From: Prochlorococcus marinus XMU1412
Lineage (GTDB): Bacteria; Cyanobacteriota; Cyanobacteriia; PCC-6307; Cyanobiaceae
Direction: 5' to 3'
DNA: 64,000 nt
Assembly: GCF_017696315.1 (NCBI RefSeq)
Contig: NZ_JAAORJ010000001.1
Coordinates: 140,452-204,451 of the forward strand
The position numbers and the translations under genes were made by a program. The notes below the pieces were generated by a model. The model saw only the letters and a list, made by a program, of their open reading frames with translations. It was not told the DNA's origin and made no database searches. Of this stretch, positions 19,915 through 30,378 are shown in pieces. Within the stretch, counting starts at the first letter, position 1; the number at the start of each line of letters is the position of its first letter.

Positions 19915-20451
19915 TCATTTATTTTGAAGATAATTGTCAGGTCCAATAGTTGATAACTTACTATTTTTAGTTCTTACCTTTGTATGTAGATTTTCTCTGA
20001 ATTCTTTTAAAGTTTTCTTTATAGAATCATCAAATAAACTGATCATCTCTATTGCCAATAATCCAGCATTCTGAGCTCCATTAATTGCAACTGTTGCAAC
20101 TGGAATCCCAGCGGGCATTTGAACGATTGATAAAAGAGAATCAATCCCCTTAAGTGTCTTACTTTCTACTGGTACTCCAACTATAGGTATACAAGTTATC
20201 GATGCCAGCATTCCTGGAAGATGAGCAGCACCACCAGCACCGGCAATTATTACTTTTATGTTTTCTGACTCTGCATTTTTTGCATATTCCATCATTTCAA
20301 TAGGTGTTCGATGAGCAGAAAGTATACAAACTTCAGTTTTTATTCCAAATTCTCTTAAAATATCAATAGCGGGTTTCAATGTTTTCAGATCTGAATCACT
20401 ACCCATTACGACAGCAATTTTATAAATATCTTTAGAATTCAATTCTGACAA
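19915..20451 (-). CDS. purE: N5-CAIR mutase (PurE)
   Basis: PurE (178 residues) converts N5-carboxyaminoimidazole ribonucleotide to CAIR in purine synthesis. The GSDSDLKTL substrate loop, SAHRTP segment and GAGGAAHLPGMLAS loop are all present. It is divergent from chlM with an 89-base spacer containing -10-like elements for both strands. Confidence 0.95.
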   Translation of the reverse strand: MSELNSKDIYKIAVVMGSDSDLKTLKPAIDILREFGIKTEVCILSAHRTPIEMMEYAKNAESENIKVIIAGAGGAAHLPGMLASITCIPIVGVPVESKTLKGIDSLLSIVQMPAGIPVATVAINGAQNAGLLAIEMISLFDDSIKKTLKEFRENLHTKVRTKNSKLSTIGPDNYLQNK

Positions 20452-20540
20452 AATAACAAATCAATTCTTTCCTATAATGGCGTGCAATTAATTTGGCGCC
20501 AGTTAGTTAGTATAAAAAGAATGAATTTTCATAGAATATT
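20452..20540. promoter_or_regulatory. Divergent purE/chlM promoter region
   Basis: A TATAAT at 20473-20478 on the plus strand could serve chlM, with a 5' leader of about 55 bases. AGTATA at 20509-20514 reads TATACT on the minus strand and could serve purE. No conserved -35 is visible, as is common in marine cyanobacteria. Assigned by eye. Confidence 0.35.
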
Positions 20541-21242
20541 ATGACTTTAAATAAGATTATCGAAAAAAGTGAAGTTAGGGAGTATTTTAATGGTACTGGC
20601 TTTGAAAGATGGAATAAAATTTATAGCAAATCTGATGAAATTAATACAGTTCAGAAAAATATTAGGAAAGGTCATCAAAAAACTGTAGATGATGTAGTCT
20701 CGTATATCAAAAATTATCCTGAACTAACAAAAAAAAGTTATTGTGATGCAGGCTGTGGTGTAGGAAGTCTTTCCATACCTTTACTAAGACTTGGTATAAA
20801 AGAACTACAGGTGAGCGATATTTCTTCTGAAATGATTAAAGAAACCAAGAAACGCATTAATGAATTAGGTTTGAATCAAAGAAAAATTAAATATGAAGTC
20901 TGTGATCTGGAAAAATTAAAAGGGTTATTTGATGTTGTAGTTTGTTTGGATGTATTTATTCATTATCCTCAACCGGTTGCAGAAGAAATGGTTCAACATC
21001 TATGCGATTTAAGCAAAGAAAAACTAATCGTTAGCTTTGCTCCTTATACTCCAGTTCTTGCTGTTCTAAAAAATATTGGAAAATTATTTCCTGGGCCAAG
21101 TAAAACTACAAGAGCATATACATTGAAAGAAAAGGGTATTATTAATGCCGCTAAAGAAAGTGGATTTAAAGTTGTTAAAAAGAAATTAAATCAAGCTCCT
21201 TTTTATTTTTCAAAACTAATTGAATTCGAAAAAATTAAATAA
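20541..21242 (+). CDS. chlM: Mg-protoporphyrin IX methyltransferase
   Basis: ChlM (233 residues) uses S-adenosylmethionine to methylate Mg-protoporphyrin IX, a committed step of chlorophyll synthesis. The SAM-binding motif is YCDAGCGVGSLSIPL, preceded by the family N-terminus YFNGTGFERWNKIYS. The VVCLDVFIHYPQ and LIVSFAPYTP blocks are diagnostic. It ends one base before the convergent response-regulator gene. Confidence 0.95.
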   Translation: MTLNKIIEKSEVREYFNGTGFERWNKIYSKSDEINTVQKNIRKGHQKTVDDVVSYIKNYPELTKKSYCDAGCGVGSLSIPLLRLGIKELQVSDISSEMIKETKKRINELGLNQRKIKYEVCDLEKLKGLFDVVVCLDVFIHYPQPVAEEMVQHLCDLSKEKLIVSFAPYTPVLAVLKNIGKLFPGPSKTTRAYTLKEKGIINAAKESGFKVVKKKLNQAPFYFSKLIEFEKIK

Positions 21243-21243
21243 T

Positions 21244-21972
21244 TTATTTTACTAAATGATTTTCAAGTGCATAACGTACTAATTCGGTTCGACTAGATGT
21301 ACCTGTCTTGATAAAAAGTCTACTTACATATTTCTCAACATTTCTAATAGATGTTTCAAGCTGTCTTGCAATTTCCTTATTCATCAGTCCCTCTGCTACT
21401 AGTTGAAGCACACTTGCTTCTCTTGGAGTAAAACTAGGAAGATTTATTTTATTTTCTGGATTAGTCTGGCTTTGGTCTGTGAGCATAGATTTTATTTCAG
21501 TAATTTGTTTTGCCATTTTGCTTACATCAATATCTGCGAATCGTGCCGCTTCTTTTAGTAAACGTTCCTGTCTGTTGATTACATTTTTAACTCTTGCAGC
21601 TAATTCATCGGGATCGAAAGGTTTGGAAATATAATCATCAACTCCTGCAAGATAACCTTCAGTTCTGTCAAGGGTCATTCCTTTTGCAGTTAGAAAAATA
21701 ACTGGAGTTCCTCCTAATTTTTCATCCTCTCTAATTTTTTCTAATAAAGCATAACCGTTGGCTCGAGGCATCATAACATCGCTAATTATCAAATCAGGGA
21801 AAACTGTTTGAGCTTTTTCCCAACCATCCTCTCCATCAACTGCAATAAATATTTCAAAGCCTTCATCTTCCAGAAATGTTTTAACGGCTGTTCTTAAACC
21901 AGGCTCATCATCAACTAATAAAATTCTTGATTTTCTTACCGGTTCATTATTTATTTGATTAATTTCATTCAT
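21244..21972 (-). CDS. Response regulator with LuxR-type output (Ycf29-like)
   Basis: This 242-residue protein has an N-terminal receiver domain (residues about 15-130: acidic VDDEPG, phospho-acceptor in LIISDVMMPR, LTAKG, and the SKPFD lysine) and a C-terminal LuxR/NarL-type helix-turn-helix (residues about 175-240: FTPREASVLQLVAEGLMNKE). The arrangement resembles Ycf29 of cyanobacteria and red-algal plastids. No histidine kinase lies nearby. It converges with chlM with one base between, and sits 59 bases from the divergent cysteine desulfurase gene. Confidence 0.88.
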   Translation of the reverse strand: MNEINQINNEPVRKSRILLVDDEPGLRTAVKTFLEDEGFEIFIAVDGEDGWEKAQTVFPDLIISDVMMPRANGYALLEKIREDEKLGGTPVIFLTAKGMTLDRTEGYLAGVDDYISKPFDPDELAARVKNVINRQERLLKEAARFADIDVSKMAKQITEIKSMLTDQSQTNPENKINLPSFTPREASVLQLVAEGLMNKEIARQLETSIRNVEKYVSRLFIKTGTSSRTELVRYALENHLVK

Positions 21973-22031
21973 TTTTTAAATTCTTTAATTTGATTTTCTG
22001 GTAATAAAGAGAATTTTATATACTAAATATA

Positions 22032-23177
22032 ATGCTATCAACTCCTATACTACTAGATTATCAATCTTCGACTCCTTGTTCTAAAGATGTTGTTGATTCT
22101 ATGGAACCCTTTTGGAGTGAGATATTTTCTAACCCTGCAAGCAAATCTAATTTAGCGGGTATTAACGCAAGCGCCATATTGGAAGCCTCAAGAGAAAAAA
22201 TAGAACAAAATTTATTTCTTAAGAATAAAAAAGTTATTTTTACAAGTGGGGCAACAGAATCTAATAACTTAGCCCTATTAGGTTTTGCTAGAAATTATCA
22301 TAAAAAAACAGGAAATTACGGACATATTATTACCTTAAAAACGGAGCATAAAGCCGTTTTAGAGCCCCTCAATCAACTAAAAAACGAGGGATTTTGGGTT
22401 ACAGAAATTTATCCTGAGAAAGATGGCTTAATTTCAGAAGAACAATTCAAAAAAAATATAAGAGAAGATACATTTCTGGTTAGTGTCATGTTGGCAAATA
22501 ACGAAATAGGAGTTATTCAGCCCATAGAGAATATTTCAAAAATATGTAAATCGAGAGGAATAACTTTTCACTCTGATTTCGCACAATGTTTAGGTTATAT
22601 CGAGTTAGACAATCTTTTATCAAATGTAAATATGATTACGATGAGTTCTCACAAAATATATGGCCCTAAAGGGATAGGGCTTCTCTTGATTGATGAAGAA
22701 ATTAATCTTGAGCCTTTAATTGTTGGAGGAGGTCAGGAATATGGTCTCAGGTCTGGTACATTACCTCTTCCTTTAGTAGTTGGCTTTGCTAAAGCAATAG
22801 AGATAGCAGTTTTTAATCAAAAAAATAATGCTGAGAAATTACGTTTATACAGAAATAACCTTTTAGAGGGTTTGTTAGAAAATAATTCTGGTTTATTAAT
22901 TAATGGCTCCATAGAAAAAAGATTACCTCATAATTTAAACTTGACTGTATTGGATTTAAACGGAGCAAAGTTTCATAAACTTTTAAAATCTAAAATAATT
23001 TGTTCTAGTGGATCTGCATGCAGTAATGGTGAACCATCTCATGTTTTACTAGCCTTAGGTCGATCTTTTAAAGAAGCGGAATCTTCAATAAGGTTAAGTA
23101 TTGGATTAAGCACTAATTCAGACGATATAAAACAAGCAATTCATATTCTTACAAATACGATCAAATTATTACGTTAG
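22032..23177 (+). CDS. Cysteine desulfurase (NifS/IscS class)
   Basis: This 381-residue PLP enzyme releases sulfur from cysteine for Fe-S cluster and cofactor synthesis. The Schiff-base lysine is in SSHKIYGPKGIG, and the catalytic cysteine lies in SSGSACSNGEPSHVL, a long mobile loop of group I desulfurases. ATESNNLAL and FHSDFAQ are also family hallmarks. It is probably iscS-like, but the sulfur acceptor is not shown by context. Confidence 0.92.
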   Translation: MLSTPILLDYQSSTPCSKDVVDSMEPFWSEIFSNPASKSNLAGINASAILEASREKIEQNLFLKNKKVIFTSGATESNNLALLGFARNYHKKTGNYGHIITLKTEHKAVLEPLNQLKNEGFWVTEIYPEKDGLISEEQFKKNIREDTFLVSVMLANNEIGVIQPIENISKICKSRGITFHSDFAQCLGYIELDNLLSNVNMITMSSHKIYGPKGIGLLLIDEEINLEPLIVGGGQEYGLRSGTLPLPLVVGFAKAIEIAVFNQKNNAEKLRLYRNNLLEGLLENNSGLLINGSIEKRLPHNLNLTVLDLNGAKFHKLLKSKIICSSGSACSNGEPSHVLLALGRSFKEAESSIRLSIGLSTNSDDIKQAIHILTNTIKLLR

Positions 23178-23191
23178 AAATTATTTGCACC

Positions 23192-24094
23192 TTAATTTAA
23201 TTGAGCAATTCTTAATTTTCCACTTCTAGACCTTTTATTTAGTTCGACTTCTTGTACGGAAGGAGTTATTGGCTTTTTTGTGAGGTTTTTTAGTCTTTGA
23301 TCATTTTTAAAAGAACTTTTAACTAATCTATCCTCGAGGGAATGAAAACTAATAATAGAAATAATTCCTCCCGGCAAAAGCCATTCAGGAACAACTTGCA
23401 AAAATTTTTCTAATACGTCAATTTCTTTATTAACGGCAATTCTTAGTGCTTGAAATGTTCTTGTTGCTGGGTGTATTTTTTTATATCTTTGTTTTGGTGG
23501 GAAGCAGCCCGCAATAGAATAAGCTAACTCTTTTGTCCCAGAATATTTCCCATTTTCCTTCAAATCTATTTTTATTTTCCTAGCAATTTTTCTTGATAAT
23601 CTCTCATCTCCATATTTATAAATTAGGTTCGCTAGATCTTTTTCATTTAAATCCTCAATTAATTTCTCGGCATCAACCTCAAGAAAAGGATTCATGCGCA
23701 TATCAAGTGGACCATCTTTTTGGAAGCTAAAACCTCTTTTAGGATCATCAATTTGATTACTATTTACTCCAAGATCTGCAATTACAAAAGAAACTTTTTC
23801 TTTTGGTACAAAATCCGCAAAATTTGAAGCCATTATATCAATCCTATTTTTAAATTCATCAAGTTTTTTTGATGCTGATTTTCTTGCGAATGGATCTTGA
23901 TCGAGTCCAATTATATTTAAATCCGAATATTTTCTCAATAAATGATAAGAGTGCCCGCCTCCGCCTAAAGTTGCGTCTATTCCTTTAAGTTTGTTGTTAT
24001 TTATTAAAGGGTAATGCTCTAATGAGGCCATAATCTCATCTGTCATAACTGATTTATGATTGAAAAAAGATGAATCAGATAGGTCAGTTTGCAT
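23192..24094 (-). CDS. rsmH: 16S rRNA (cytosine-1402-N4) methyltransferase
   Basis: RsmH/MraW (300 residues) methylates C1402 of 16S rRNA in the decoding centre. Visible features are the N-terminal HKSVMTDEIM, SAM loop ATLGGGGHS, GLDQDP, ADLGVNSNQID, and the RTFQALRIAVNKE and ISFHSLEDRLVK segments. It is divergent from ndhH. The usual mraZ/mra cluster partners are absent, as in other cyanobacteria. Confidence 0.95.
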   Translation of the reverse strand: MQTDLSDSSFFNHKSVMTDEIMASLEHYPLINNNKLKGIDATLGGGGHSYHLLRKYSDLNIIGLDQDPFARKSASKKLDEFKNRIDIMASNFADFVPKEKVSFVIADLGVNSNQIDDPKRGFSFQKDGPLDMRMNPFLEVDAEKLIEDLNEKDLANLIYKYGDERLSRKIARKIKIDLKENGKYSGTKELAYSIAGCFPPKQRYKKIHPATRTFQALRIAVNKEIDVLEKFLQVVPEWLLPGGIISIISFHSLEDRLVKSSFKNDQRLKNLTKKPITPSVQEVELNKRSRSGKLRIAQLN

Positions 24095-24132
24095 AACTTT
24101 CGACTAAGATTTATTTAGAAGTTAAATTTCGA

Positions 24133-25320
24133 ATGGCTCAGCTAGAGACTAGAACAGAACCAATGGTGGTCAATTTTGGCCCTCACCATCCCTCAATGCA
24201 TGGGGTTTTAAGGTTAGTTGTAACTCTTGATGGTGAGAATGTCATTGATTGTGAGCCAGTAATTGGATATTTACATAGAGGAATGGAAAAGATAGCCGAA
24301 AATAGGACAAATGTAATGTATGTCCCTTATGTAAGCAGAATGGATTATGCAGCAGGAATGTTTTATGAAGCTATTGTAGTAAATGCTCCTGAAAGATTAG
24401 CTAATATTCCAGTTCCTAAAAGAGCTAGTTACATCAGAGTTCTAATGCTGGAACTCAATCGTATCGCTAATCATCTTTTATGGCTCGGTCCCTTTTTAGC
24501 AGACGTAGGAGCTCAAACTCCATTTTTCTATATTTTTAGAGAAAGAGAAATGATTTATGATCTCTGGGAAGCTGCTACTGGACAGAGGCTGATAAATAAT
24601 AATTTCTTCAGGATAGGTGGTGTTGCATGTGATCTTCCATACGGATGGTTAGAAAAATGTATAGACTTTTGTGATTGGTTTGGACCTAAGATTGATGAAT
24701 ATGAAAAATTAATTACAAATAATCCAATTTTTAGAAAAAGAATTGAAGGTCTCGGAACAATTCAAAGAGACCAGGCAATTAATTGGTCTTTGTCTGGGCC
24801 AATGCTTAGAGCTTCTGGAGTTTCCTGGGATTTAAGGAAAGTTGATAGTTATGAATGCTATGACGATTTTGATTGGCAGATTGCTTCAGAAAAAGAAGGA
24901 GATTGTTATGCGAGATATCGAGTGAGAGTAGAAGAGATGAGACAATCTCTAAGCATCATTCGCCAAGCCTGTAAAATGATTCCAGGAGGTCCAACAGAAA
25001 ATTTGGAAGCTCAAAGAATGGCGACTGAAGATAAGAAAAGTGAAATATTTGGTATGGACTATCAATATGTAGCTAAGAAGGTTGCTCCAACTTTTAAAAT
25101 TCCTAACGGAGAATTATATACAAGATTAGAGTCCGGGAAAGGAGAAATAGGTGTATTCATTCAAGGAAATAATGAAGTTACCCCATGGAGATTTAAAATT
25201 AGAGCAGCTGATTTAAATAATCTGCAAATTTTGCCTCATATTCTTAAAGGTGCCAAAATCGCTGATATTATGGCAATTCTTGGCTCAATAGATGTCATTA
25301 TGGGATCTGTTGATAGATAA
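24133..25320 (+). CDS. ndhH: NDH-1 subunit H (49 kDa-like)
   Basis: NdhH (395 residues) is the NuoD-like peripheral-arm subunit that forms part of the quinone-binding site. It starts at ATG 24133 and shows [33 protein letters not shown] (core) and the C-terminal [14 protein letters not shown], all highly conserved. It stands alone, away from the ndhAIGE operon, which is standard for cyanobacteria. menI follows after nine bases. Confidence 0.97.
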   Translation: MAQLETRTEPMVVNFGPHHPSMHGVLRLVVTLDGENVIDCEPVIGYLHRGMEKIAENRTNVMYVPYVSRMDYAAGMFYEAIVVNAPERLANIPVPKRASYIRVLMLELNRIANHLLWLGPFLADVGAQTPFFYIFREREMIYDLWEAATGQRLINNNFFRIGGVACDLPYGWLEKCIDFCDWFGPKIDEYEKLITNNPIFRKRIEGLGTIQRDQAINWSLSGPMLRASGVSWDLRKVDSYECYDDFDWQIASEKEGDCYARYRVRVEEMRQSLSIIRQACKMIPGGPTENLEAQRMATEDKKSEIFGMDYQYVAKKVAPTFKIPNGELYTRLESGKGEIGVFIQGNNEVTPWRFKIRAADLNNLQILPHILKGAKIADIMAILGSIDVIMGSVDR

Positions 25321-25329
25321 GTACTTTAA

Positions 25330-25782
<453 letters not shown>

Positions 25783-25785
25783 TTA

Positions 25786-26988
25786 TTATTTTTTAAATTT
25801 ATAGTTTGTTTTTTCTGTAATGCTATTTTTGTTTTTAACAATCCACTTTTCAGGCTTTTCATGTTTAGGCCAACTTTGAGAAAAATTTTTTAATAAATTT
25901 AAAGAAATTTCAATATTTTTATCATTTGTAAGTTCTCTAAATTCAACTATTACTTTAATTTTATTTCCCCATAATTTGTTAGATACTTTCGCAATATTGA
26001 ATTTATTAATTGGGATATTTTCTTTCATAATGAAATCATTTAATCTAGATTCAATTACTTCAGGGAAAACAACTTCTCCTCCTGAATTAAAGGCATTATC
26101 ACTTCTTCCAACAAATTTTAAATAGTAAGAATTATTGATTTGCTTAATTTCACCTAAATCACTTGTTTGCCACCACCCATTTTTATTTTTGAAATTTTCA
26201 GTTTTTAAAGAATCTATTATTTCGATTCCAATTCTGGCTGATTTTATTTCGATTAATCCTTGTGCGTTAATTCTTATTTTTGTATCAGGTAGTATTTCTC
26301 CAACATTTTTAAAACCCATCAAGAATTCTTTTGGTTTTAAACTTGTAACCATTGCTGCTGTTTCAGTTGCGCCGTAACAAGGTGCTAATTTTATTTTTTC
26401 TTTTATACATTGTTCTGCAGTTTCGTCTGAAATTGAAGCTCCACCTACCCAAATTAGATCAAAAATTTTTAGCCAACTAATTCCATCTTTTTGAGCTAAA
26501 AGTCTTTGTAATTGGGTAGGTACTAATGATGTAATCAAGTGTTTTTTGTTGTTTTTAAATTTAATTGTGAAAAGTAAAAGTTCTCGAGTTTTTTTTATCA
26601 AATTCGGAGAAATATTAATACAATCACATCCCCAAGTTTGACTTCTAAAAATTGGCATTAATCCACTTATATGGTTCAGGGGTAAAGTATTTAAAATTAA
26701 GCAGTTTTGTAATTCAAATCCTTGCTCTATTAGCCATTGACCTGATGTAGTTGCAGATAATTTAAGATTATTTAAATGGTGAAAACATTGTCTCGGTTTT
26801 CCAGAACTCCCACTACTGTTTAAGATAATTGCTGGCCCATTTTCAGTAATTGAATCTAATACATCTTTGTCTTCATAAAATTTGTTTTTTACATAAATAA
26901 TTTTATTATCTCTAATTTTTTCAATAATTTTTTCTACAGATTGAGTTTCGTTATTTTCAACTTCAATAGTATGAATTTTATTTTTCAT
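25786..26988 (-). CDS. menE: O-succinylbenzoate-CoA ligase
   Basis: This adenylate-forming ligase activates o-succinylbenzoate. The P-loop-like motif is SSGSSGKPR, the adenine-site motif is YGATETAAM, and TSDLGEI and FVGRSDNAFNSGGE (hinge) follow. I start it at the ATG at 26988, which overlaps the menC stop as ATGA and suggests translational coupling; the frame allows another ATG at 27000. It is short for the family, about 400 residues. Confidence 0.9.
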   Translation of the reverse strand: MKNKIHTIEVENNETQSVEKIIEKIRDNKIIYVKNKFYEDKDVLDSITENGPAIILNSSGSSGKPRQCFHHLNNLKLSATTSGQWLIEQGFELQNCLILNTLPLNHISGLMPIFRSQTWGCDCINISPNLIKKTRELLLFTIKFKNNKKHLITSLVPTQLQRLLAQKDGISWLKIFDLIWVGGASISDETAEQCIKEKIKLAPCYGATETAAMVTSLKPKEFLMGFKNVGEILPDTKIRINAQGLIEIKSARIGIEIIDSLKTENFKNKNGWWQTSDLGEIKQINNSYYLKFVGRSDNAFNSGGEVVFPEVIESRLNDFIMKENIPINKFNIAKVSNKLWGNKIKVIVEFRELTNDKNIEISLNLLKNFSQSWPKHEKPEKWIVKNKNSITEKTNYKFKK

Positions 26989-27950
26989 AGTTGATCCCAT
27001 ATCGTTTTTGCTTCATTTAAAAATAGAAACGAATTAGGGAATTTATTCATTGCTAAACCAGGAACTTTTGGTGTTGGTCCTTGTAATTGTAGAGAAGATA
27101 AATGATGGAGCCATCTCTTTCCTATTCCAGTTTCAAATGAGGTACTTATAGATATTAAAGCTTTTTTATTTTCTAATTCTCTTAAAAGCTTAACTGGATT
27201 ATTTTCTTGAGAAGGCCTTCTAATTTGCCAACCCTTCCACTCATCAATCAAAGTTGGAAATTTTAAAAGTGATTCGTCTAAAGCTATTGGAATTTTTTTG
27301 TTTAGTTCTGTCAGTCCATCAATATCATCAACACAGAGAGGTTGTTCTAACCAATCTATATTTTTATTATCTTTCAAAATATCAGCCCATCTATTAGCTA
27401 TCTCTCTTCCCCAAGAACCATTAGCATCTATTCTTAACTTAATATTATTGCCTATTTTGCTTAAAATTTCTTCTAATTTTGCTTCTTCCTCATGGTTATT
27501 TTTTAGTGCTACTTTCCATTTTAAAGTTAATGATTTTCCAATATCACAATGTCTTTTTTTAATATCATTTAGATCTGAAACTACATTTTCATGATTTAAC
27601 AATATGGCTGTTTTACCAATTTCATCAAAGTAGTAGTTTTCTTTAAAAATTATTTTTCCATTAATCTCAGCTAATGCAGAATTTATTGCAGATTGAATGC
27701 ATGGGTGAAAAATATTTATTTGCTTAGATAAATTAAATTCCTCTATATACTCAGGGATCATATCTAGTTGTTTCGCACACTTTTTTAAGTCTTTTTTATG
27801 TAGCGGTGAAACTTCTCCAAACCCTATTTTTTTATCATTACTTATTAATTTAATTATCCAACCCGATTTTGTATGGTAATTGGTTTTAGAATTTTCTACT
27901 TTGGCCGATAACTTAAAGCTATAAGATTTTTTTTGAAATATTAAGTTCAT
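26985..27950 (-). CDS. menC: o-Succinylbenzoate synthase
   Basis: MenC (321 residues) is an enolase-superfamily enzyme that dehydrates SHCHC. Visible residues are K144 and K146 (KWK), D175 (RIDANGSW), E202 (WLEQP) and D225 (ALDES). At the place of the second-side lysine (IKP in E. coli), this protein reads IRRP (R244/R245). The gene overlaps menE by four bases and menA by four bases, so the three are probably one operon. Confidence 0.9.
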   Translation of the reverse strand: MNLIFQKKSYSFKLSAKVENSKTNYHTKSGWIIKLISNDKKIGFGEVSPLHKKDLKKCAKQLDMIPEYIEEFNLSKQINIFHPCIQSAINSALAEINGKIIFKENYYFDEIGKTAILLNHENVVSDLNDIKKRHCDIGKSLTLKWKVALKNNHEEEAKLEEILSKIGNNIKLRIDANGSWGREIANRWADILKDNKNIDWLEQPLCVDDIDGLTELNKKIPIALDESLLKFPTLIDEWKGWQIRRPSQENNPVKLLRELENKKALISISTSFETGIGKRWLHHLSSLQLQGPTPKVPGLAMNKFPNSFLFLNEAKTIWDQL

Positions 27951-28864
27951 TTATTTAGCAAGTAATTAAATATTAATCCTGTGATTAAACCAATTCCATT
28001 AAGAGTTTGAAATTTTATTGCGATGAATTTGCAATTTTTTATTGCAGAAGGTTTTGCATACGAAGATTTTAATAAATTTATAAGTCTTGTTGCTTGAGGG
28101 AAACTAAGCAAATAAAGGATGCAAAAAACTGGAATAAATCCATAAACTATTGTGAAAAGTTGAAAAATATATATTGTAAAAATTATCCAAGGCACAAATT
28201 GAGAACCTTTTTTTGCCCCTAAGCGAACTAAAGGTGAAATTTTCCCATGCTTTTTATCTTCAGAAATTTGATGAAAATGAGAACAAAATAACACAAGAGT
28301 TGTTGCCAAGGAAGGTCCTGAACCAAGTAATAAAGAAACTTTCCATGGAATATCTTCGAAGTAAATATTAGACGGATTTAACGCAATTAAGACTGCAGAG
28401 TACGCAAAAGGTCCAAATGCAAGCCAGCATAATGGTTCTCCTAAACCTTGATAGCCTAATCTAAAAGGAGGACCCTGATATAAGTATCCTAAGAAGCAGC
28501 AAGCTGCCACCAAAATAAAAATGTTTATACTTGTTGATACTGAAATAATTAAAATTATTAATAAACCAATAACTAAAGATGTATATGCAATAAATGAAAT
28601 TATTTTTTTATTTTTTACAAGATTTACAATTGAATGGAATTTAAATTCATCGATTCCTGTTTCTGAGTCGTATAAATCATTAGTTAGATTTTCCCAAAGT
28701 AATATCAAAATTGCAGCTAAAGTAAATGAAATCAAATTATAAATTTTTACCTCTTCATATTGATTGAGCGAGTAAGCCCCTGTTATTAAAACTGGAAGTA
28801 TGGCCACAGAATAAAGAGGCCATTTTATTGCTTTTTTCCATAATTTTTTTTTATCTTCTTCCAT
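27947..28864 (-). CDS. menA: 1,4-dihydroxy-2-naphthoate phytyltransferase
   Basis: MenA (305 residues, about eight or nine membrane segments) is a UbiA-family prenyltransferase that attaches the phytyl tail in phylloquinone synthesis. The first Asp-rich motif is NDLYDSETGID, and the second lies around QISEDKKHGK. It is the first gene of the leftward menA-menC-menE operon, in divergent orientation to menF across 101 bases of AT-rich spacer. Confidence 0.93.
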   Translation of the reverse strand: MEEDKKKLWKKAIKWPLYSVAILPVLITGAYSLNQYEEVKIYNLISFTLAAILILLWENLTNDLYDSETGIDEFKFHSIVNLVKNKKIISFIAYTSLVIGLLIILIISVSTSINIFILVAACCFLGYLYQGPPFRLGYQGLGEPLCWLAFGPFAYSAVLIALNPSNIYFEDIPWKVSLLLGSGPSLATTLVLFCSHFHQISEDKKHGKISPLVRLGAKKGSQFVPWIIFTIYIFQLFTIVYGFIPVFCILYLLSFPQATRLINLLKSSYAKPSAIKNCKFIAIKFQTLNGIGLITGLIFNYLLNK

Positions 28865-28965
28865 TTTTAATTAACACGCAAAATTAGATAATTATTGGAT
28901 GTAGTTTATAAATTGAGTTACATTTTTTACTTTATTGCATCATTTTTAGTTATTTTCAATAAGTA

Positions 28966-30378
28966 ATGAAAAATGATTTAAACTTAACAGATTTTTTAAA
29001 AGATGTATTTTCCTCTTTCGATGAGAAAGTTGAAAATTCTGGATTAGTAAGTATTTGTGTTGAGATTCCTTGTATTGATTTATTTCAAGTTTATGAATTG
29101 TTAATAAATCAATATCCGTTTTCTTCATTTTGGGAGGAATCTGATGGCATTTCATATATAGCTTTCGAGAAGTGTAAATATGTTACTCTGGATGGCCCAA
29201 AAAGATTTGAGGTAGCAAAAGAGTTTAATTCTGAGAATTTTAAAAATTTAATTAACTTAACTAATGAATCGCATAATTATGCACTTTCAAAAATAATTTA
29301 TTTATTTTCTTTCTCTGAAAATTTGAATAATAAGAATTTACCTTCAGATATCCCTAGTTTGGAAGCAATTTTGCCAAAAATATTAATTACTAAAAGTGGC
29401 AAGAATTGCTGGTTAAGAATCAATGGTCATGTTGAAGGTAAATCATCATTAAGAACATTAATTGAAGAAATATGGACAATTAGAAATCAAGTTATTAATT
29501 CTGGCTCAGAATTAATAAAATCATCTGGCTTAAAAACTAGTTTTGATTCCCCTTTTATTGATGATTTCTCACGCTCCTTAGAAACTTCTAAAACAAACAT
29601 GAAAAAAGTAGTAAAAAGAGGAATTCAATTAGTAGAGAAAGATATCCTCGAAAAGATAGTTTTAGCCAATAGGATTAAAATAAAACTTAAAAATAAATTA
29701 GATTTAGTAGAAATTTTAAAAAGATTTAAAAAGAAGCAACCAAATACATGTAGATACGTTTGGAAAAGGAATAGTAAGGATATTTTGTTTGGAGCAACTC
29801 CAGAAAAATTATTTTCTTTCTCTAAACCTAATTTAACTTTAGAGGCTCTTGCTGGAACTATCTCTACTAATTCAAATTTTAAGAAACTCCTAAAAAGTAC
29901 TAAAGACTTAAAGGAACATAATTATGTAATACAACATTTGATTAAATCTTTAGAAGTTTCAAAAATAACAAACTTTAAAAAAAGTGATATCAAGGTAAAT
30001 TCATTTGGAGATATTTCTCATTTGCAAACACTCATTTTCTCTAAAGTTGAAAATATTTGTCCTTTTGAATTGCTTAAAAACTTACATCCATCTCCAGCTG
30101 TTTGTGGATACCCAAAAAATGTAGCATTGGATTGGATAAACACTCTTGAGTCTTTTCCTAGAGGAAATTATGCTTCTCCAATGGGTTGGGTTGATTCATC
30201 AGGCAATGCTTCATTTCTTTTGGCAATAAGAGGCGCAAGATGTATTGAAGAAAATATTGAATTTACTGCAGGCTCAGGTATAGTTTCTGGCTCCGTTTTA
30301 GAGAAAGAAATAGATGAGATTAAATTAAAATTTGAATCTATAGTAAAACAGATATTTTGCGCTAAAAACCCTAGATAA
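28966..30378 (+). CDS. menF: Isochorismate synthase
   Basis: This 470-residue chorismate-utilising enzyme catalyses the first step of phylloquinone synthesis. The C-terminal chorismate-binding domain shows [22 protein letters not shown], the helper glycine-rich RYVWKRN and the closing [12 protein letters not shown]. Isochorismate synthase is favoured over anthranilate or aminodeoxychorismate synthase because of the men neighbours and lack of the Trp-binding ELL motif. It overlaps the convergent gshB by eight bases. Confidence 0.9.
   Translation: MKNDLNLTDFLKDVFSSFDEKVENSGLVSICVEIPCIDLFQVYELLINQYPFSSFWEESDGISYIAFEKCKYVTLDGPKRFEVAKEFNSENFKNLINLTNESHNYALSKIIYLFSFSENLNNKNLPSDIPSLEAILPKILITKSGKNCWLRINGHVEGKSSLRTLIEEIWTIRNQVINSGSELIKSSGLKTSFDSPFIDDFSRSLETSKTNMKKVVKRGIQLVEKDILEKIVLANRIKIKLKNKLDLVEILKRFKKKQPNTCRYVWKRNSKDILFGATPEKLFSFSKPNLTLEALAGTISTNSNFKKLLKSTKDLKEHNYVIQHLIKSLEVSKITNFKKSDIKVNSFGDISHLQTLIFSKVENICPFELLKNLHPSPAVCGYPKNVALDWINTLESFPRGNYASPMGWVDSSGNASFLLAIRGARCIEENIEFTAGSGIVSGSVLEKEIDEIKLKFESIVKQIFCAKNPR

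Noticed and set aside
20494-20501. TGGCGCCA palindrome between purE and chlM
   Set aside because: An eight-base palindrome alone is weak evidence and matches no cyanobacterial operator I know, such as the NtcA GTA-N8-TAC pattern.
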